Assembly: GCA_942493235.1 (NCBI GenBank)
Contig: OW818676.1
Coordinates: forward strand, 1,240,001 to 1,304,000
Source: ENR-C587 sp942493235
Lineage (GTDB): Bacteria; Bacteroidota; Ignavibacteria; Kapaibacteriales; UBA2268
Reading direction: 5' to 3'
Length of the DNA: 64,000 nt
Each line of letters starts with the position of its first letter. The first letter of the stretch is position 1. Below are positions 1 to 7,983 of this stretch, piece by piece. Below the pieces are notes generated by a model. It was not told the DNA's origin. It saw only the letters and a program-made list of their open reading frames with translations, and ran no database searches. The position numbers and the translations under genes are program-made.

Positions 1-2
1 AA

Positions 3-77
3 AAAATCTCCCGCTCATATACCGACCCTAACTACTCCCACCGCTACGGCTTTAATGGGATGGTGGAGGATAATTAA
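3..77 (+). repeat. Rhs core fragment, copy 1
   Basis: The window opens inside a copy of the Rhs core repeat, read in frame as KISRSYTDPNYSHRYGF and onward to GMVEDN before a stop. The core breaks off after GGAGGATAAT and the next TA cassette begins. The same break point precedes the related MNT/HEPN cassette near 19920. The parent rhs gene, if still present, would lie upstream of the window. Confidence 0.85.
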
Positions 78-121
78 ACAAACTTCTTGCTTAAAACAAT
101 ATAAATCATTAAATTGCAATT

Positions 122-445
122 ATGAGTGAAGAAATAAAAAATATTATCGATGAAATTGTAAGCAAAATCAAGAAAACAGATATTGCTGATAAAATCATTC
201 TGTTCGGTTCTTATGCTATTGGAACTGAAAAATTTGATAGTGATATTGATTTGTTAGTACTTTCTGAATCCTTAAAAAGTAAAAAAGAGCTGTATTCCGT
301 GCTTAGAATCAAATGCTTAGATATTAATATACCATTAGATATTCTAATTCATAGTCAAAGCGAATACGAAAAGTACTCAGATCAGAAAAATCATTTATTA
401 AATGAGATAAAAAAAAACGGAATTGTAATTTATGAGCGAAGATGA
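122..445 (+). CDS. MNT-type nucleotidyltransferase antitoxin
   Basis: A 107-aa minimal nucleotidyltransferase. It shows the GS-x9-DxD active-site signature (GSYAIGTEKFDSDID) near residues 29-43, preceded by the usual hydrophobic strand ILF. MNT proteins are the antitoxin half of HEPN/MNT modules, and several are known to inactivate the HEPN partner by nucleotide transfer. The gene overlaps the downstream HEPN gene by 14 bp, exactly as in the second copy of this module at 19968-20685, so the pair is translationally coupled. The 45-bp leader is nearly identical to that of the second copy. Family assignment is secure; activity is inferred. Confidence 0.88.
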   Translation: MSEEIKNIIDEIVSKIKKTDIADKIILFGSYAIGTEKFDSDIDLLVLSESLKSKKELYSVLRIKCLDINIPLDILIHSQSEYEKYSDQKNHLLNEIKKNGIVIYERR

Positions 446-836
446 AATCCAAATAATCGCGAAATGGCTAAAAAAGTCCGCTAATGATTTAAAGTCCGCA
501 TTAATTTTAAAGACTGCCGATCAATACCCTACGGATTCTGTCTGCTTTCACTGTCAGCAGTCTATTGAAAAATCTTTGAAAGCTTTATTAATTTTCAAAA
601 GCATAGAATTCAAAAAAACTCATGATTTGATTTATCTACTTAATATAAGCGGTTTAGAGCAAGAGTTATTAAATAAGTATTTAAATATTTTTGCCGAAAT
701 AAACTATTATTCGGTTTCGGCTCGTTATCCAGATGAAATTGAAGATCCATCAGAACAAGAATCTGAAGAGGCGTATATAGTAGCAGTTGAAATATTTGAA
801 TTGATAAATAAACTAATTTATCCGGTACTTTTCTGA
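432..836 (+). CDS. HEPN-domain toxin
   Basis: A 134-aa all-helical HEPN domain protein. Family hallmarks are CFHCQQSIEKSLKALL (residues ~38-53), KTHDLIYLL and SARYPDE. HEPN proteins paired with MNT are usually ribonuclease toxins. I do not see the classical Rx4HxY catalytic motif of the HepT type, so the activity could differ. It overlaps the MNT gene by 14 bp. Its stop shares one base with the ATG of the next Rhs core fragment (TGATG), which favours translational coupling into the core. Confidence 0.85.
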   Translation: MSEDEIQIIAKWLKKSANDLKSALILKTADQYPTDSVCFHCQQSIEKSLKALLIFKSIEFKKTHDLIYLLNISGLEQELLNKYLNIFAEINYYSVSARYPDEIEDPSEQESEEAYIVAVEIFELINKLIYPVLF

Positions 837-934
837 TGAAGATAAATTCCCGCTCATATACTGACCCTAACTACTCCCACCGCTACAGCTTTAATGGGAT
901 GCCGGAGGATAATGAGCTAAAGGGAGAGGGGTAA
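836..934 (+). repeat. Rhs core fragment, copy 2 (own ATG)
   Basis: A 32-codon open frame starting with the ATG that overlaps the HEPN stop. It reads MKINSRSYTDP through ELKGEG and then meets TAA. Codon 18 is Ser instead of the usual Gly of RYGF. This is a truncated Rhs core between the MNT/HEPN and VapBC modules and makes no toxin domain. Confidence 0.85.
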
Positions 935-1014
935 AACATACTATATTAAAAATAAAATTTGAATAGATACGATAATACAATTATAATTGATAAACTAATT
1001 TATTGAGTGGTTTT

Positions 1015-1272
1015 ATGCAATCAATAACAATTAAAATCGATAACAATCAAAACAAAGATTTCTTGATTGAGTTACTTAGCAAATTTAATTTTATAACCGA
1101 AATATCAACAAACGCTAATAATTCTAATAGAAAACTAAGCAATATCGATGACTATTCGTCGTTTTCTATTCCAGAAGGCAAACCCGAGATTTCGGATTTT
1201 GCTGGGATATGGGAAAATTCACCAAAAACTTTAGAACAAATTAGAGAGAAAGCATGGAAACGAAACTCGTAA
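1015..1272 (+). CDS. VapB-like antitoxin
   Basis: About 85 aa. I chose the ATG at 1015 over a GTG at 1003. The C-terminal part, DFAGIWENSPKTLEQIREKAW, matches the toxin-wrapping tail common in antitoxins of PIN-domain toxins (FAGIW...LR..AW+R). The N-terminal part would be the DNA-binding and dimerisation region. The next gene, a PIN toxin, starts 19 bp inside this one, giving the usual antitoxin-first order. Such pairs normally repress their own promoter; no operator was identified here. Confidence 0.75.
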   Translation: MQSITIKIDNNQNKDFLIELLSKFNFITEISTNANNSNRKLSNIDDYSSFSIPEGKPEISDFAGIWENSPKTLEQIREKAWKRNS

Positions 1273-1637
1273 TTTGTGATACAAATATATTTATTCATTG
1301 GTTCAATAATGATATTAATACTATTAATCACTTGTATAATATTGGGTTAGACAATATTGCATTATCTTCTATAACTGCTATGGAGCTATATAATGGCATT
1401 GATAATAAACAACAATTACAAAGACTAAAAAAATATCTTAAAAACTACACAATCGTAAATTTTAATCAGGCTGTTTCCACTCTGTCACTAAAACTAATTG
1501 AAAATTACAAATTGAGTTATAATTTGCAAATACCTGACGCGATAATTGCCGCCAGCTCTTTAGTCTTTGATATTCCTCTATTTACATATAATTTAAAAGA
1601 ATTTAAATACATTCCAGATATCAAATTATATGTTTAA
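1254..1637 (+). CDS. PIN-domain toxin, VapC family
   Basis: A 127-aa PIN domain ribonuclease. The first acidic residue is in CDTNIFIHW (D9), a second is the Glu in TAMELYNGI, and the third is the Asp in IPDAIIAASSL (near residue 94). The closing TYNLKEFKYI strand matches the typical T-N-x-DF element. PIN toxins cut tRNA or rRNA using Mg2+. It overlaps the VapB-like gene by 19 bp. Active-site acids and length look complete, so it is probably functional. Confidence 0.88.
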   Translation: METKLVICDTNIFIHWFNNDINTINHLYNIGLDNIALSSITAMELYNGIDNKQQLQRLKKYLKNYTIVNFNQAVSTLSLKLIENYKLSYNLQIPDAIIAASSLVFDIPLFTYNLKEFKYIPDIKLYV

Positions 1638-1664
1638 TTACTATAATTACAATATATGTACCAA

Positions 1665-1898
1665 GCATCTCGGCAATGTACGTGCGGTGATTGGCGATTT
1701 GAAGGTGCCGCCGCTCCGGCTACAAACTTCACCCTCAATGTAAAGGAAATCAATAATTATTTCCCATTTGGTATGAAGATAAACTCCCGCTCATATACTG
1801 ACCCTACCTACTCCCACCGCTACGGCTTTAATGGGATGATGGAAGACTTTGAGCTGAAGGGAGAGGGGAATTCGCTTGATTTTGGTATAATTGACTAA
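1665..1898 (+). pseudogene. Rhs core fragment, copy 3, frameshifted
   Basis: This copy keeps more 5' core than most. It contains the LGNVRAVIGDLK element followed by the linker to NYFPFGMKINSRSYTDP. Compared with copy 5 (3340-3450) it lacks 4 bp in the PPVAPAT codons, so its first part is out of frame with its second. An in-frame ATG at 1773 begins a 41-codon MKINSRSY...LDFGIID peptide. It is nearly identical to copy 16 (24617-24767). Remnant, not a working gene. Confidence 0.8.
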
Positions 1899-1976
1899 TC
1901 AAAATTCGATTTTATAAAATATATTATTAGGTCGCTCGTATTTATTTTTACATAATAATATATCGGAATAAACATA

Positions 1977-2204
1977 ATGAAAACTATGCAACTAAATCTT
2001 CCCGACAGTTTAGAAATCTCTGCTATAAATATGCTTAGATTTTTGTCTGCTAAACTTTATGAATCAGGAAAAGTCAGTTTAGGACAGGCAGCAGAGATTG
2101 CCGGACTTAGTAAAATCAGTTTTAGCGAAATCCTCTCTGATTATGATGTTATGCTCATTAATTATTCTGCAGAAGATGCCATTAACGATGCAATCAAACT
2201 TTAA
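1977..2204 (+). CDS. UPF0175-family antitoxin
   Basis: A 75-aa protein with the UPF0175 (PF03683) pattern: a strand MQLNLPDSL, helix, then LYESGKVSLGQAAEIAGLSKISFSEILSDYDV, a helix-turn-helix that recruits DNA. UPF0175 proteins are predicted antitoxins for DUF3368 PIN-like proteins. The DUF3368 gene starts 17 bp inside this one. An identical copy exists at 24846-25073. The 78-bp leader is also identical between copies and includes an AT-rich stretch that could hold a promoter. Confidence 0.85.
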   Translation: MKTMQLNLPDSLEISAINMLRFLSAKLYESGKVSLGQAAEIAGLSKISFSEILSDYDVMLINYSAEDAINDAIKL

Positions 2205-2658
2205 TACTATAATTGCAGATACATCTTGTTTGATTTTACTATCCAAAATCAATAGGTTAAACATTCTCAATAAAATGTTTGGTACTGTTTCAATTACAAA
2301 AATTGTAGCAGATGAATTCTCTGAATTTCTGCCGGACTATATACAAGTTGTTAATAATATCAATGATAAGTCGATTGAAATATTGAAATTAAGTCTTGAT
2401 ATTGGCGAAGCCTCATCAATTGCATTAGCTCTTGAGATTGACAATTCATTGTTAATAATCGATGACCTCAAAGGCAGGAAATTATGTGAAAGCTTGAAAA
2501 TAAATTTCAGCGGAAGTATAGGTCTATTAATTAAAGCACTTAGAGAGAAAATAATAGAAGACCCGATTGAACTTTTAAAAGATATTAAAGCAACAAATTT
2601 CAGAATATCCGATTCAATATTGAAATTGCTATCCACTATAAATCCCGATAATATTTAA
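2188..2658 (+). CDS. DUF3368 PIN-like toxin
   Basis: About 156 aa from the ATG at 2188, chosen because MQSNFNTIIADTSCLILL starts the PIN fold directly; a longer frame from 2098 runs antiparallel in sense to the antitoxin and has no domain support. Acidic residues of the fold are IADTS, DIGEASSIALA and LIIDDLKGR, all as in DUF3368 (PF11848). It is predicted to be the nuclease partner of UPF0175. The stop lies 2 bp before the ATG of the next Rhs fragment. A copy with about five base changes is at 25057-25527. Confidence 0.85.
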   Translation: MQSNFNTIIADTSCLILLSKINRLNILNKMFGTVSITKIVADEFSEFLPDYIQVVNNINDKSIEILKLSLDIGEASSIALALEIDNSLLIIDDLKGRKLCESLKINFSGSIGLLIKALREKIIEDPIELLKDIKATNFRISDSILKLLSTINPDNI

Positions 2659-2660
2659 TT

Positions 2661-2783
2661 ATGCCGAATTCCCGCTCATATACCGACCCTACATACTCTC
2701 ATCGCTACGGCTTTAATGGGATGGTGGAGGATAATGAGCTGAAGGGAGAGGGAAATTCGCCTGATTTTGGAAAATTTAAATAG
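2661..2783 (+). repeat. Rhs core fragment, copy 4 (own ATG)
   Basis: A 40-codon open frame, MPNSRSYTDPTYSHRYGF on to GNSPDFGKFK, beginning 2 bp after the DUF3368 stop. The core is lost after GDFG-type codons and a stop follows. It separates the UPF0175/DUF3368 module from a HicBA module. Confidence 0.85.
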
Positions 2784-2855
2784 CTTATCCAAAAATTAAA
2801 ATAATTATCAGATTAAAACTTCGTATTTAATTATTGATAAATATGGAATCATGGC

Positions 2856-3065
2856 ATGAAAGAAATAATATTTATAGCAAAGGACTCTTTAGAAGGTGGA
2901 TTTGAAGCTAATGCTTTGGGGTATTCTATTTATACACAAGGCGAGACTACTGCTGAACTAAAAGATAATATCCTTGATTCTGTAAAATGTCATTTCGATG
3001 TTGATGAACAACCCGAACTAATCAAAGTTAATTTCTATCGCGAAGAGGTAATTGCAAATGTCTAA
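2856..3065 (+). CDS. hicB: HicB-like antitoxin
   Basis: A 69-aa single-domain protein with the partial RNase H fold of HicB: KEIIFIAKDSLEGGFEANALGYSIYTQGETTAELKDNI. The GG-F-A..LG..I-TQG-T..EL pattern is diagnostic. Members of this subgroup are often mislabelled as oxoisovalerate dehydrogenase fragments in databases. No separate DNA-binding domain is visible. It overlaps the hicA start by 8 bp in antitoxin-first order. Confidence 0.82.
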   Translation: MKEIIFIAKDSLEGGFEANALGYSIYTQGETTAELKDNILDSVKCHFDVDEQPELIKVNFYREEVIANV

Positions 3066-3306
3066 AATCCCGAGAGATATTAATTCAGATGAGCTTATAA
3101 AAAAGCTAAAAATGTTTGATTATTGTATCACTCGGCAAATCGGTTCTCATATCCGATTGACAAGCAACCATAAGCATTCTCCTCATAACATTACAATTCC
3201 GAACCATAAGCCATTGAAAATAGGAACATTAGCGAGTATTCTAAAAGATATAGCTATTTATCTTGAAATTGAAAAAGATGTTTTAATTCAAGAACTTGAT
3301 TTATAA
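3058..3306 (+). CDS. hicA: HicA-like mRNA interferase toxin
   Basis: About 82 aa from ATG 3058. The double-stranded RNA-binding-like fold of HicA is recognisable: SDELIKKLKMFDYCITRQIGSH, with the catalytic His in GSHIRL, then the HNITIPNHKPLKIGTLASILKDI segment. HicA cleaves mRNA independent of ribosomes. The following Rhs reading frame begins inside the last codons of this gene, at a TTG at 3296. Confidence 0.85.
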   Translation: MSKIPRDINSDELIKKLKMFDYCITRQIGSHIRLTSNHKHSPHNITIPNHKPLKIGTLASILKDIAIYLEIEKDVLIQELDL

Positions 3307-4243
3307 TTTGTCTAATTTCTATCCATATAAAAAAAAGAAAGACCATCTGGGCAATGTACGTGCAGTGATTGGTGATTTGAAGGTGCCGCCTGTAGCTCCG
3401 GCTACCAACTTCACACTCAATGTAAAGGAAATCAATAATTATTTTCCTTATGGTATGAAGATTAACTCCCGCTCATATACCGACCCATCCTACTCCCATC
3501 GCTACGGCTTTAATGGGATGCCGGAGGATAATGAGCTGAAGGGAGAGGGGAATTCATTAGATTTTGGTGCCAGATTCTATGACCCGAGAGTGGGCAGATT
3601 TTTAAGTTTGGATCCGTTATATAATAAGTATCCAAATTTAAGTCCGTATGTAGCATTTGCTGATAATCCGATAATGTATATTGATCCTGATGGGGAGGAT
3701 GCAATTTGCTTAGTATATCCAAATTACAATATTGGATTTCATGGCATATCAATTCCAGGATTAGGACATGCAGGTATATTATTAATTGATAACAAAACTG
3801 GCAATACTACTTATTTTTCATTTGGAAGGTATTCAAATGATGCAAAAGGGGTTGTTAAGAAAATTGAAAACATAGGGAAAGTTACTTTTGATAAAAATGG
3901 AGTGGCAACTGAAGAGTCTCTTTCACCAATTTTTAAAAAATTGTCTGAAGCCGATGGTCAAAAGAGCTGGATAAAAGGTGTTTATATTAAAAGTGATAAA
4001 TATCAAGAAATGGTTAATTTTGCTGATAAAGAAAAGAAAAAATCTGACACAGACTCTAAAGACAGAAATGAATATAGTATTTGGGGATATAATTGTGGAC
4101 ATTTTAGTTTGAAAATTGCTACCCAAGATCCAAATGTAAAGATTCCATATTCTATTGATGATTGGAATCCTATTCCAATTGGTCAAATAAACTGGATGAG
4201 TACAACATATCCTATAATTACTTGGTCGCCAAAGGATAAATGA
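3296..4243 (+). CDS. Rhs core tip with NlpC/P60-like toxin domain
   Basis: A 315-aa orphan Rhs tip. Residues ~16-133 are the core (LGNVRAVIGD, NYFPYGM, then RYGFNGM through IMYIDPDGED), the longest core copy in the window. Residues ~135-315 are a variable toxin domain with GLGHAGILLID (His158) and YNCGHFSL (Cys267). A His before a Cys suggests a permuted papain-like NlpC/P60 hydrolase, which often attacks peptidoglycan or amide bonds; this is moderate-confidence. The start is unclear: a TTG overlaps hicA, and the next Met is at residue ~54. The toxin stop overlaps the next ATG (ATGA). The neighbour is a lipoprotein, consistent with a periplasmic target. Confidence 0.75.
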   Translation: MIYNLSNFYPYKKKKDHLGNVRAVIGDLKVPPVAPATNFTLNVKEINNYFPYGMKINSRSYTDPSYSHRYGFNGMPEDNELKGEGNSLDFGARFYDPRVGRFLSLDPLYNKYPNLSPYVAFADNPIMYIDPDGEDAICLVYPNYNIGFHGISIPGLGHAGILLIDNKTGNTTYFSFGRYSNDAKGVVKKIENIGKVTFDKNGVATEESLSPIFKKLSEADGQKSWIKGVYIKSDKYQEMVNFADKEKKKSDTDSKDRNEYSIWGYNCGHFSLKIATQDPNVKIPYSIDDWNPIPIGQINWMSTTYPIITWSPKDK

Positions 4244-4848
4244 TTATGAAAAATATCTCAAGATTTTTATTTGAACAACTATTTTATTTAGTGCTATTTG
4301 TCCCAGTTATCTTTCTTTCTTGTAAAGAAAAAAATCTTTTAGATAAATATAGACATCAAAGTATCCCTAATGAAGCCATATGGACTGGAGGTTCAGATGG
4401 AGGTTATTATATTGAAGTTATTGAAGCAAAAAACAATGAGGTTAGAATTAGAACATACTGGTATTCAACGGGATTAGAAACAGATGCTAACACTGTAATA
4501 ATGGATTATAATCAAAACAATCTGAATTTTGTAAAAAACAACCTTTTAATAAGAAAAAACAAGACTGATGTTTATGTAGTACCTTTAATAAACAACAGTA
4601 TCGATACTAATATAAAATTGGAACAAATATCAGCACTTAATTTAGAAAATCTTAAATCTGTTACTTATACTATTAATTCTAAAAAAGAATATTTTAAATT
4701 TTCATGTTCTTTCTATGATTTTGCTTATAATTTCTCGGTTATAAAAATAAATAATACTAATGCATTATTGCAAGTTATAATATTCCCTTCATTTAATGAT
4801 AGTATAAAGAACGAACTTGTTAAAACAATATTACATAAAATCGTTTAA
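4240..4848 (+). CDS. Predicted immunity lipoprotein
   Basis: A 202-aa protein with a hydrophobic leader ending in a lipobox-like IFLSC, so it is probably lipidated and held in the periplasm. It starts in the ATGA that ends the toxin gene; a second ATG at 4246 is equally possible. I recognise no family. Position straight after a polymorphic toxin is the classic place for an immunity gene, and a periplasmic location fits a toxin acting on the cell wall. The role is inferred from context. Confidence 0.65.
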   Translation: MIMKNISRFLFEQLFYLVLFVPVIFLSCKEKNLLDKYRHQSIPNEAIWTGGSDGGYYIEVIEAKNNEVRIRTYWYSTGLETDANTVIMDYNQNNLNFVKNNLLIRKNKTDVYVVPLINNSIDTNIKLEQISALNLENLKSVTYTINSKKEYFKFSCSFYDFAYNFSVIKINNTNALLQVIIFPSFNDSIKNELVKTILHKIV

Positions 4849-4853
4849 TATAG

Positions 4854-4949
4854 CATATTGAGATTTTGATTTTTAATAATGATGAGAAAAAGGATGTAAT
4901 TATTCCAATGAGTATATTTCGAAACGAAGAGGACAAAAATGACCAATAA
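4854..4949 (+). pseudogene. Possible tail of a lost Rhs toxin
   Basis: An open stretch of 31 codons without a start, ending in a charged tail (FRNEEDKNDQ, then TAA). It overlaps the ATG of the next gene by 11 bp, the same overlap seen between the transpeptidase-like toxin and its immunity gene at 18469-18479. I read it as the 3' end of a displaced toxin whose core and catalytic part are gone. Similar tails precede immunity genes at 19040 and 22822. It is short, so chance cannot be excluded. Confidence 0.4.
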
Positions 4950-6390
4950 AATGTATAGAATAATTATTATACTTATTATAATTATAGTCGGTATTCATAA
5001 TAATTGTAATTCAAATCCTTATAATTATGAAAAAAATCAAAGATTATTTATTTATGATGATTACGATAAGAATAACAGGTTGAACATTGATATACATTTT
5101 AATTATTGTAGTTGGAATTACATCAAATCCGAATTAGATTCATTATTTAGAAATAAAGAAATCAATAATTTAGAAATTACAGGAACAAATGATATTAATT
5201 TTGATTATTTGACATTGGATTCTTTTAACATCATATCAATTAGTTTAGAAAATATTCAAACAATAAATGTCCCTAAAGCTATTAACTATAAAACTAAAAT
5301 ACTTCGTATCCGCAATGGTAGTTTAGATGTTGTTAAATTATTAAATTACTACCCAATGACAGATTTTCTTTATTGTGAAATTGAATATAATGAGCTTTCT
5401 AATTATTATCATGCGAATCGTTATACTATTTTTAAAGATTTACCTGAATACAATGATTTAAAATGTATAGATATAATTCTTGAACCTATTTACTCTCTGA
5501 AAAATCTATCAATGATATCTATTGGAAATTTTAATAATTTCAAATTTGTTAGGAACAGATTTGTATCAAGATGCTTAACTAAAATATTTTTATATGGTTA
5601 CAATAAAATCGAACTTGAAATTGAAAATCCTAATGGAATTGAAGATGTTTTGATTGGAGGATTTGATAATTCCGACCCTAAACATCTTGATTCTGTAAAA
5701 AGCTCATTGATTGAATTAAAAACTTGGGAATGGTATAAGATTAAAGAGATTGAAAAAACTATAATTAGAAGAGATACAAATGATAAATATGCAAATTTCA
5801 GTTTTATTAGAGATGTAAATGATTCATTGAAAGAACATTTTAACTTATTTGGATTTAAAAATGAATTGTCAATATATTGGAAATCTGTAAGGAAAAATGG
5901 AGTAGTTAACCCTATTAGATTTTATACTGCAATAACACGTTTAAATATCAATACTGCTGGTATCCAAAAAAAAGTTGATAGTTTAATAAATATATCAGCA
6001 AATCTTATAACTAATGATACTAGAGATTATGAAGTGTTAATATATGAGAAAATACTTGACAGTATTTATTCTCAAATCAATGATAAAATAAATATGAGTA
6101 TAATCTACAATCAACAAGAATTTCCTCAGTTACTCAATAATAAAATATTAATACCAAATTTTATAGGGTTACTATTTAATACTGATAAATTAGACGAAAT
6201 CAGAAAATTAAATAAATTATTAGATGATTGCACAATTCATGTTTTAAAATATGGATATACTGCACTTATACCGGAAGCATGGCTTGGTTATAATAAAAAA
6301 ATGCCTGCAAAATGGAAGCATGGCTATACTACAGGTTTTATTACTAAAAAAAACAGTAGTATCGTCCATTTATGGGTATGCGTATGGTAG
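4939..6390 (+). CDS. Exported protein, possible orphan immunity
   Basis: A 483-aa protein with a strongly hydrophobic N-terminal segment (residues ~6-20) and then NCNS, which could be a lipobox. The middle has irregular leucine-rich stretches (NLEITG, ISLENI, ILRIRNG) that could form a repeat solenoid. I recognise no family. It follows a putative toxin tail and precedes Rhs core copy 6, so it fits the immunity slot of a displaced toxin. The extreme C-terminus (HLWVCVW) abuts the core fragment and may have been altered by the recombination that placed it there. Confidence 0.5.
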   Translation: MTNKMYRIIIILIIIIVGIHNNCNSNPYNYEKNQRLFIYDDYDKNNRLNIDIHFNYCSWNYIKSELDSLFRNKEINNLEITGTNDINFDYLTLDSFNIISISLENIQTINVPKAINYKTKILRIRNGSLDVVKLLNYYPMTDFLYCEIEYNELSNYYHANRYTIFKDLPEYNDLKCIDIILEPIYSLKNLSMISIGNFNNFKFVRNRFVSRCLTKIFLYGYNKIELEIENPNGIEDVLIGGFDNSDPKHLDSVKSSLIELKTWEWYKIKEIEKTIIRRDTNDKYANFSFIRDVNDSLKEHFNLFGFKNELSIYWKSVRKNGVVNPIRFYTAITRLNINTAGIQKKVDSLINISANLITNDTRDYEVLIYEKILDSIYSQINDKINMSIIYNQQEFPQLLNNKILIPNFIGLLFNTDKLDEIRKLNKLLDDCTIHVLKYGYTALIPEAWLGYNKKMPAKWKHGYTTGFITKKNSSIVHLWVCVW

Positions 6391-6397
6391 TTAGAAT

Positions 6398-6449
6398 CTA
6401 CTCCCACCGCTACGGCTTTAATGGGATGGTGGAGGATAATGAGCTAAAG
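6398..6449 (+). repeat. Rhs core fragment, copy 6
   Basis: About 52 bp of core, from the codons for YSHRYGF to EDNELK, truncated at both ends and with no start codon. It joins the end of the 4939 gene to a RelE-type module. Confidence 0.8.
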
Positions 6450-6517
6450 TCAAGAAAGATAAAATAATTATTTACTTATTATGTCTATAATGTTGGGATT
6501 ATATTTTAGGAATTGTA

Positions 6518-6766
6518 ATGCTTTATGAAATAGAAATAAAACCATTAGCTGAAAAGGATATAAAAGCATTACCAAAAAAAGATGCTATAAATATCTTGGA
6601 ACGAATATTAAAATTAGAATCAGGACTTAAAGGCGATATAAAAAAACTTACTAATTTTACTCCTGAATATAGATTAAGAATTGGAAATTTTAGAGCATTA
6701 TTTGAAACTAAAAATAATAAAATAATTGTTTATCGAATTTTACACAGAAAAGAATCTTATAAATAG
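6518..6766 (+). CDS. RelE/ParE-superfamily toxin
   Basis: An 82-aa protein with the RelE fold: LYEIEIKPLAEKDIKALPKKDAINI, the linker LKGDIKKLTNF, then YRLRIGNFRALFE and IIVYRILHRKESY. The arginines in YRLRIGNFRA and the HRKESYK end are typical of ribosome-dependent mRNA interferases. Unusually for TA pairs in this array, the toxin comes first, 9 bp before the antitoxin. Toxin-first order is known from HigBA and several RelE-like loci. Confidence 0.85.
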   Translation: MLYEIEIKPLAEKDIKALPKKDAINILERILKLESGLKGDIKKLTNFTPEYRLRIGNFRALFETKNNKIIVYRILHRKESYK

Positions 6767-6775
6767 GGTTAAGAA

Positions 6776-6970
6776 ATGATATTAAATCCTCAAATAATAA
6801 AAAATGGTATTGAAAGCCAATATGCGGTTTTACCTTTTGAAGAATTTCTGAAAATGAAAGAAATTATCGAAGATTATGAAGATTTGATAAATTTGCGAAG
6901 TGCGAAAAATCAAGATGCTTTGATATCCGGAAAATCTGCAAAGGAATTATTACTTGAATTGAGTAAGTAA
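6776..6970 (+). CDS. Phd/RelB-like antitoxin
   Basis: A 64-aa protein: YAVLPFEEFLKMKEIIEDYEDLINLRSAKN matches the middle of Phd/YefM-type antitoxins (V-LP-EEF..L.E..ED..DL..LR.A). The N-terminal DNA-binding part is short. Its stop is 5 bp before the ATG of the following Rhs tip, so ribosomes finishing this gene could start the tip. Assigned as antitoxin mainly by pairing with the RelE-type gene. Confidence 0.75.
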   Translation: MILNPQIIKNGIESQYAVLPFEEFLKMKEIIEDYEDLINLRSAKNQDALISGKSAKELLLELSK

Positions 6971-6975
6971 TATAT

Positions 6976-7983
6976 ATGTTCCCGAACTCCCGCTCATATA
7001 CCGACCCATCATACTCCCACCGTTACGGCTTTAATGGGATGCTGGAAGATAATGAGCTAAAGGGAGAGGGGAATTCTTACTCCACACTATTTAGAGAGTA
7101 TGACCCAAGAGTAGGCAGATTTTTGAGCTTGGATCCGTCTTTGGCAAAATATCCGAATATCAGTCCTTATGTAGCATTTGCTGATAATCCTGTAATGTTT
7201 GTTGATCCGGATGGGGAGGATTATTCGGTAACTGTTATTCATGGAAAGAACCCCCAAATAATAATTAGAGCAAATTATATAGCAATTATTAATGAATCAA
7301 TTGATGATGCTACGCGCTTTATGCAATCTGGAATAAGATATTGGAATGATGTATCAAAGAAGTATCAATATACCGTAAATAATATTGATTATGATATTAT
7401 ATTTGAATTAGATGTCCAAGATAATACATATAATTTTGCAAATGATGGTCCAGTAAACACAATAACTGTTAGTAGAGAAGGTAAGGCACAGGAAGATGTC
7501 GAGCAATTTTGGGAAGATACTGGTTTGCCATACAATCCAGCAATCAAAGGAGCTAATGTTAGGAATACTCTATTTTTAATATTCGAGGAAGTAAATAAAG
7601 AGAATAACCCTATGCTTTCACCTCACGAATTTGGACATGGTTTAGGAATGGAACATTATGATGTGATTTTTAATATAATGAATAGTAAAGAAAAATCGAC
7701 ACAGATTGATGGAACGAGTGTACGATCGAATGTAACTGCAAACATAATTGATATGTTAGGTAGAGCCGGACTATGTCCCAGTGCATTTGTATTAACTGAA
7801 GAGTCTCGAAGTGCAACTCCCTTGATAGGACAACCTTTGACTCAAGTCAATTCTCATATGAATTATTTAGATTTCGAGAATGTTACTATTGATGGGAAAG
7901 AAACAAGTATTGGTGTTACTCCCAAAAACTATGTTGAAATTGGCACTGCACCCGAGAACTTTGAAAATGGAGAATTTAGATGA
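6976..7983 (+). CDS. Rhs core tip with metzincin protease domain
   Basis: A 335-aa orphan tip starting at its own ATG after the antitoxin. Residues 1-81 are core, with SYSTLFREYDPRVGRFLSLD replacing the common LDFGARFYDPR form, ending in VDPDGED. The rest is a zinc metalloprotease: HEFGHGLGMEH at residues 217-227 matches HExxHxxGxxH, with a Met-turn candidate at NIM (M235). These two features define metzincins. The substrate is unknown. The stop overlaps the next ATG (ATGA), coupling it to an exported immunity candidate. The active site looks intact. Confidence 0.88.
   Translation: MFPNSRSYTDPSYSHRYGFNGMLEDNELKGEGNSYSTLFREYDPRVGRFLSLDPSLAKYPNISPYVAFADNPVMFVDPDGEDYSVTVIHGKNPQIIIRANYIAIINESIDDATRFMQSGIRYWNDVSKKYQYTVNNIDYDIIFELDVQDNTYNFANDGPVNTITVSREGKAQEDVEQFWEDTGLPYNPAIKGANVRNTLFLIFEEVNKENNPMLSPHEFGHGLGMEHYDVIFNIMNSKEKSTQIDGTSVRSNVTANIIDMLGRAGLCPSAFVLTEESRSATPLIGQPLTQVNSHMNYLDFENVTIDGKETSIGVTPKNYVEIGTAPENFENGEFR

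Noticed and set aside
2079..2270. Reverse-strand frame over the UPF0175/DUF3368 pair
   Set aside because: Shadow of two well-supported overlapping genes; also present in the second copy only because the DNA is duplicated.
3510..3752. Reverse-strand frame across an Rhs core
   Set aside because: It mirrors the core repeat and has no independent features.
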